64,000 bases of DNA from positions 372,001 to 436,000 of the forward strand of contig NZ_BAAAXV010000012.1 in the NCBI RefSeq assembly GCF_039535785.1, read 5' to 3'. Each line of letters starts with the position of its first letter. Position 1 is the first letter of the stretch. Positions 60,518 to 64,000 of this stretch are shown here, in pieces. Source of the DNA: Nonomuraea helvata (GTDB taxonomy: Bacteria > Actinomycetota > Actinomycetes > Streptosporangiales > Streptosporangiaceae). The notes below the pieces were generated by a model. It saw only the letters and a list, made by a program, of their open reading frames with translations. It was not told the origin of the DNA and ran no database searches. Position numbers and translations under genes: made by a program.

Positions 60518-62158
60518 ATGCCAGAAATGAGCGACGGGAGTACACGCGCAACGGTGAGCCGTCGTGGGCTGCTCGCCGGTGCGGGTGCCGCGACGGTCAC
60601 CGTGTTGGGCGCCGGTACCGGTGCCGCCGCCGCGGCCGTACCGGAGACGACGGGATTCGGGCCGGTGACGGTACGGCCGGGCGACTTTCGCTACGACAAC
60701 CTGCTGCGTGGCAACAACTTCCGGTACGTCGGCCGGCCGGAGGAGATCCGCGTGGTCGGGTCGACCGATCAGGTGGTGCGTGCGGTGTCGGAGGCGGTGC
60801 GGTCCGGCCGGCGGATCGCGCCGCGCAGCGGCGGGCACTGCTTCGAGAACTTCACCGCCGATCCGGCGGTGCGGGTGCTGCTGGACCTCTCCCCGATGGA
60901 CGAGGTCGGCTATGACGCTGATCGGCAGGCGTTCGCGGTGCAACCCGGTGCCACTCTCGGGCACGTGTACCGGACGCTGTTCAAGGGCTGGGGCGTGACG
61001 ATCCCAGGCGGCGGCTGTCCGGAAGTGGGTGCCGGTGGGCACTTCGCGGGCGGCGGGTACGGGCCGCTGTCCCGGCGGTACGGCTCGGTGGTGGATCACC
61101 TGTACGGCGTGGAGGTCGTGGTGGTCGACCGCGACGGCACCGCCCGTACGGTGGTCGCCACCCGCGAGCCGGGCGACCCGCACCGCGATCTGTGGTGGGC
61201 GCACACCGGCGGTGGCGGCGGCAACTTCGGCGTGGTCACCCGGTACTGGTTGCGCTCGCCCCGCGTCACCGGCGCCGACCCGTCCCAGCTGCTCCCGGCG
61301 GCACCACAGCGGATGCTGCAGCACGTGGTCTTCTGGTCCTGGGAGCACATGACCGAACAGGCGCTCACCGGACTGCTGCGCAACTTCGGGACCTGGCATG
61401 AGCGCAACAGCGCGCCCGGCTCTCCGTACGCCGGGTTGTACGGGATCCTCCAGCCGTCGCACCGCGCCGGCGGAACCGTCATGCTGGTCGCGCAGATCGA
61501 CGCGGACCTCCCCAACGCCGACAGCATGGTGACCGACTTCCTGGCCGCGGTGACCGCCGGCACCGACCTCACACCGGCGCTCGACATCCGGCGGACGATG
61601 CCATGGTTGCACCGGATGACCTGGCCGGGCACCGGCGAGCCGGGTGACGTGCTCAACCGGCGGTACAAGATAAAGGCCGCCTACCTGCGACGCGGCTTCA
61701 CCGACACCCAACTCGCGGCCGTCTACCGCAACCTGACGAACTCCACCGGCGGCCCGGACGCCGGCATGCTGCTCGTCGGCTACGGCGGCCAGGTCCGCGC
61801 GGTAGCGCCAGGGGCCACCGCGATCGCCCAGCGGGACGCGGTGATGAAGGCGGTCTACCAGACGATCTGGGCCGACGAGGCGGACGACGCGGCCAACCTC
61901 GCCTGGGTCCGCGGCTTCTACCGCGACGTGTACGCCGCCACCGGCGGTGTGCCCGTGCCCGGCGAGGTCAACGACGGCTCCTACATCAACTACCCCGATG
62001 CCGACCTGGCCGACCCGGCATGGAACACCTCAGGCGTGTCCGCGCACCGGCTCTACTACAAGGACAACTACCCGCGCCTCCAACGGGTGAAAGCCCGGTG
62101 GGACCCGCGCAACGTCTTCCGGCACGCTCTGGCCATCGAGCCTCCACAGGCCGGCTGA
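60518..62158 (+). CDS. Secreted bicovalent FAD oxidase (BBE/AknOx-like)
   Basis: A 546-residue oxidase. Twin-arginine signal: VSRRGLLAGAGAATVTVLGA, cleavage near AAA at about 40. The FAD domain has RSGGHCFENF with His107 and GGGCPEVGAGGHFAGGGYG with Cys167; the 60-residue distance equals that between the two FAD-linked residues His70 and Cys130 of AknOx. C-terminal BBE region YINYPDADLADPAW and YYKDNYPRLQRVKARWDP. Such enzymes oxidise sugar or alkaloid alcohols with O2. Substrate unknown; neighbours suggest secondary metabolism. Confidence 0.86.
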   Translation: MPEMSDGSTRATVSRRGLLAGAGAATVTVLGAGTGAAAAAVPETTGFGPVTVRPGDFRYDNLLRGNNFRYVGRPEEIRVVGSTDQVVRAVSEAVRSGRRIAPRSGGHCFENFTADPAVRVLLDLSPMDEVGYDADRQAFAVQPGATLGHVYRTLFKGWGVTIPGGGCPEVGAGGHFAGGGYGPLSRRYGSVVDHLYGVEVVVVDRDGTARTVVATREPGDPHRDLWWAHTGGGGGNFGVVTRYWLRSPRVTGADPSQLLPAAPQRMLQHVVFWSWEHMTEQALTGLLRNFGTWHERNSAPGSPYAGLYGILQPSHRAGGTVMLVAQIDADLPNADSMVTDFLAAVTAGTDLTPALDIRRTMPWLHRMTWPGTGEPGDVLNRRYKIKAAYLRRGFTDTQLAAVYRNLTNSTGGPDAGMLLVGYGGQVRAVAPGATAIAQRDAVMKAVYQTIWADEADDAANLAWVRGFYRDVYAATGGVPVPGEVNDGSYINYPDADLADPAWNTSGVSAHRLYYKDNYPRLQRVKARWDPRNVFRHALAIEPPQAG

Positions 62159-62229
62159 TCGACATCAGGACGTGCCGGTGCACAGATTAGATTGTCCGCT
62201 GAGGGCAAGCGCCGGCGAGGAGGACGCGA

Positions 62230-63492
62230 GTGAGCGATCCAGCGGCACGGTGGCCCGTGCCGGTGACCGTCGGGCCGTATGCGTTGCTGGCCCTGCTGAC
62301 CGGCGTCACCGTGGCCGCCAAGCGCTCGGCGGGCGCGTCGCTGCTCATCGACCTGGTCCTGTGTGCGCTGATGGCGGCGTGGATGCTGGGCGTCTTCACG
62401 CTCCGTCCTGCCTGGCGCGAGCGGGAGCCGGTGATGGCTGCGTTCTTCACCGTGCTGCTCCTGCTCACGGCGATCCTGGTGATCAGAGACCCGTGGTTTG
62501 GTTTCTTCACCCCTGCGGCGTATGTCTTCGCCTTCCGGGTCCTGCGCTGGCCCTGGGAGCCGATCGGCGTCGGCGCGGTGGCGGTGGTGGCGGGCACGGC
62601 TCAGGCGTACGGCGTGGACAAGTCCACGGCCGTCGGCCTGCTCACCTACGGCGCCGTCGTGGCCGCGAACGTCATCCCCATGTGCGCCTTCGCCTGGTAC
62701 GCCCGGCGCGACGCCCAGCGGAACGAGGAGCGCGAGCGTGCGCTCCGCGAGGCTCGCGAGGCGAACCGCAAGCTGGCGGCGTCACTGGCGGAGAACGCGG
62801 CCCTGCACGAGCAGTTGCTGGTGCAGGCACGGAACGCCGGCGTGCAGGACGAGCGCCGGAGGATGGCGCGGGAGATCCACGACACCCTGGCGCAGGGGCT
62901 GACCGGCATCATCACCCAACTGCGCGCGGCCGAGCACTCCGGCGACGACCCGGCGGAATGGCGCCGGCACATTGAGGCCGCGACCAAGCTGGCCGGGGAG
63001 AGCCTGTCCGAGGCGCGGCGGTCGGTGCACGCGCTGCGCCCCGAACCGCTGGAGACGGCACGGCTGAGCGAGGCGCTGGCGAGCGTCGCCGGCCGCTGGT
63101 CGGCGCTTGAGGAGATCCCTGTTCAGATCACGACGACCGGCACGGCGCGGCCCCTGCGGCCGGAGGCCGAGGTCGCGCTGCTCAGAACCGCGCAGGAGGC
63201 GCTGGCCAACGTGGCCAAGCACGCGCGGGCGAGCCGGGTAGGGGTGACGCTGTCGTACCTGGAAGACGAGGTGGCTCTGGACGTGCGCGACGACGGCTGC
63301 GGCTTCGATCCGGCCTGGCTTGCCCATGATGTCGCCGATGGCCCGCATGCAGCTCACCCTGGATTCGGGCTGATCGCGATGCGACAGCGGATCGAGGGCC
63401 TGTCAGGCACGCTGCAGGTCGAGTCGGAGCCCGGCGCCGGGACGGGGATCTCGGCCCGCGTCCCCTCCGAGCGGGCGGAGTCCCCCGCATGA
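62230..63492 (+). CDS. Sensor histidine kinase (HisKA_3)
   Basis: A 420-residue kinase. About six hydrophobic segments fill residues 12-155 (LLALLTGVTVAAK; LIDLVLCALMAAWMLGVFTL; FFTVLLLLTAILVI; and others), then a coiled coil EERERALREAREANRKLAAS, the HisKA_3 motif ERRRMAREIHDTLAQGLTGI (His217) and ATPase LRTAQEALANVAKHARAS and VRDDGCGFD. GTG 62230 has GAGGAGG upstream. Coupled by ATGA to the next gene. No small ligand domain, so it senses through the membrane part. Confidence 0.9.
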   Translation: MSDPAARWPVPVTVGPYALLALLTGVTVAAKRSAGASLLIDLVLCALMAAWMLGVFTLRPAWREREPVMAAFFTVLLLLTAILVIRDPWFGFFTPAAYVFAFRVLRWPWEPIGVGAVAVVAGTAQAYGVDKSTAVGLLTYGAVVAANVIPMCAFAWYARRDAQRNEERERALREAREANRKLAASLAENAALHEQLLVQARNAGVQDERRRMAREIHDTLAQGLTGIITQLRAAEHSGDDPAEWRRHIEAATKLAGESLSEARRSVHALRPEPLETARLSEALASVAGRWSALEEIPVQITTTGTARPLRPEAEVALLRTAQEALANVAKHARASRVGVTLSYLEDEVALDVRDDGCGFDPAWLAHDVADGPHAAHPGFGLIAMRQRIEGLSGTLQVESEPGAGTGISARVPSERAESPA

Positions 63493-64000
63493 GCCGCTCC
63501 GATACCGTGATCAGGCTGCTGATCGTCGACGATCATCCGGTGGTCAGAGACGGCTTGAGCAGCATGTTCGCGCGCGATCCGGAGTTCGAGGTGGTCGGCG
63601 AGGCCGGCGACGGGGCCGAGGCGGTCCGGCTCGCCGACACCCTGCGGCCGGATGTGGTCCTCATGGATCTGCGGATGCCCGGGATGGACGGCGTGAGCGC
63701 GACAAGAGAGCTGGCCGGGCGCGGCGTGCGTGTGCTGGTGCTCACCACGTACGACACCGACAGCCACGTGCTGCCCGCGATCGAGGCAGGTGCTACCGGC
63801 TACCTGCTCAAAGACGCTCCCCGTGACGAGCTGCTGCGGGCGGTCCGGGCAACGGCCCGGGGCGAGGCGGTGCTCGCGCCGTCGGCGGCGGCCCTGCTGA
63901 TGAGCCGGGTACGCTCCTCCTCCTCGGGGCCGCTCAGCCGACGCGAGCTCGAAGTGCTCCAACTGGTCGCGGCGGGGGCCACGAACCGGGAAGCGGCGGC
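63489..64000 (+). CDS. NarL-family response regulator, 3' end beyond window
   Basis: Incomplete at the right edge (170 residues visible). Receiver: IRLLIVDDHPVVRDGLSSMF, phospho-Asp60 in VVLMDLRMPGMDGVS, Thr in VLVLTTYDTD and Lys in GYLLKDAPRDEL. The LuxR HTH begins with LSRRELEVLQLVAAGATNRE. Overlaps the kinase stop by 4 bp (ATGA at 63489-63492). Target genes lie outside this window or include the AknOx-like gene upstream; not decidable. Confidence 0.9.
   Translation, partial: MSRSDTVIRLLIVDDHPVVRDGLSSMFARDPEFEVVGEAGDGAEAVRLADTLRPDVVLMDLRMPGMDGVSATRELAGRGVRVLVLTTYDTDSHVLPAIEAGATGYLLKDAPRDELLRAVRATARGEAVLAPSAAALLMSRVRSSSSGPLSRRELEVLQLVAAGATNREAA

Noticed and set aside
58252..62158. Calling a full biosynthetic gene cluster
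   Set aside because: Only tailoring-type enzymes are visible and no ketosynthase, NRPS or other scaffold gene is in the window.

Overview
The window is high-GC DNA with actinomycete gene style: G/C-rich third positions, GTG and TTG starts, many small divergent regulator/target pairs, and actinobacterial families such as TipAS-type MerR regulators, a DUF6289-like secreted peptide, an ECF sigma factor with a CU044_5270-like membrane protein, and a Rox-type rifamycin monooxygenase. A soil actinomycete of the Streptosporangiaceae kind is my inference; no rRNA or tRNA gene is present to confirm it. Density of regulators, transporters, oxidoreductases and broken genes, with no obvious core housekeeping gene, suggests an accessory chromosome arm.

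Layout. 1-8.6 kb: RidA tail, MarR/MFS pair with an NmrA-like reductase, Rox-like monooxygenase, a GNAT/MFS operon opposite an Rrf2 regulator, and an AraC regulator. 8.8-16.4 kb: STAS and RsbW-like ATPase pair, amidase, WYL regulator opposite a truncated VOC gene that runs into IS481-like and resolvase remnants, rhomboid-like protein/TetR pair, RpiR regulator. 16.8-24.2 kb: secreted TAP-like peptidase, TMEM175-like channel, SMP-30 protein, FAD monooxygenase, and a belt of gene fragments (PfpI, GntR, GlxA/AraC, PLP decarboxylase). 24.2-29.5 kb: an ABC ATPase, a permease fused to a secreted-type peptidase, and a divergent two-component system. 29.5-33.6 kb: SDR/TetR, methyltransferase/MerR, then three broken genes. 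33.6-46.3 kb: UvrA-like ATPase, two VOC proteins with duplicated upstream DNA, oxidoreductases, TetR/cupin/MFS, MerR with a DUF2268 protease, truncated TetR, ECF sigma factor and partner. 46.5-55.6 kb: NmrA fragment, second TipAS regulator, fused serine hydrolase, a LysR-TetR chimera, isochorismatase-like protein, AraC, DHFR-like protein, IS5 and IS701 remnants, methyltransferase. 55.9-64 kb: YtrA-type GntR-ABC operon, FAD monooxygenase, SnoaL-like protein, an AknOx-like flavoenzyme, and a NarL-type two-component pair cut by the window end.

How genes work together. The dominant unit is a regulator facing its target across a palindromic operator; such operators are visible at MarR, Rrf2, WYL, TetR (three), MerR (two), RpiR and GntR genes. 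The most distinctive functional unit is 24.2-29.5 kb, where an ABC exporter-like complex appears to carry a peptidase on its outer face beside a histidine kinase and response regulator. The other striking theme is decay by deletion: at least a dozen truncated or chimeric genes, including an in-frame LysR-TetR hybrid and a regulator that has lost its DNA-binding domain.
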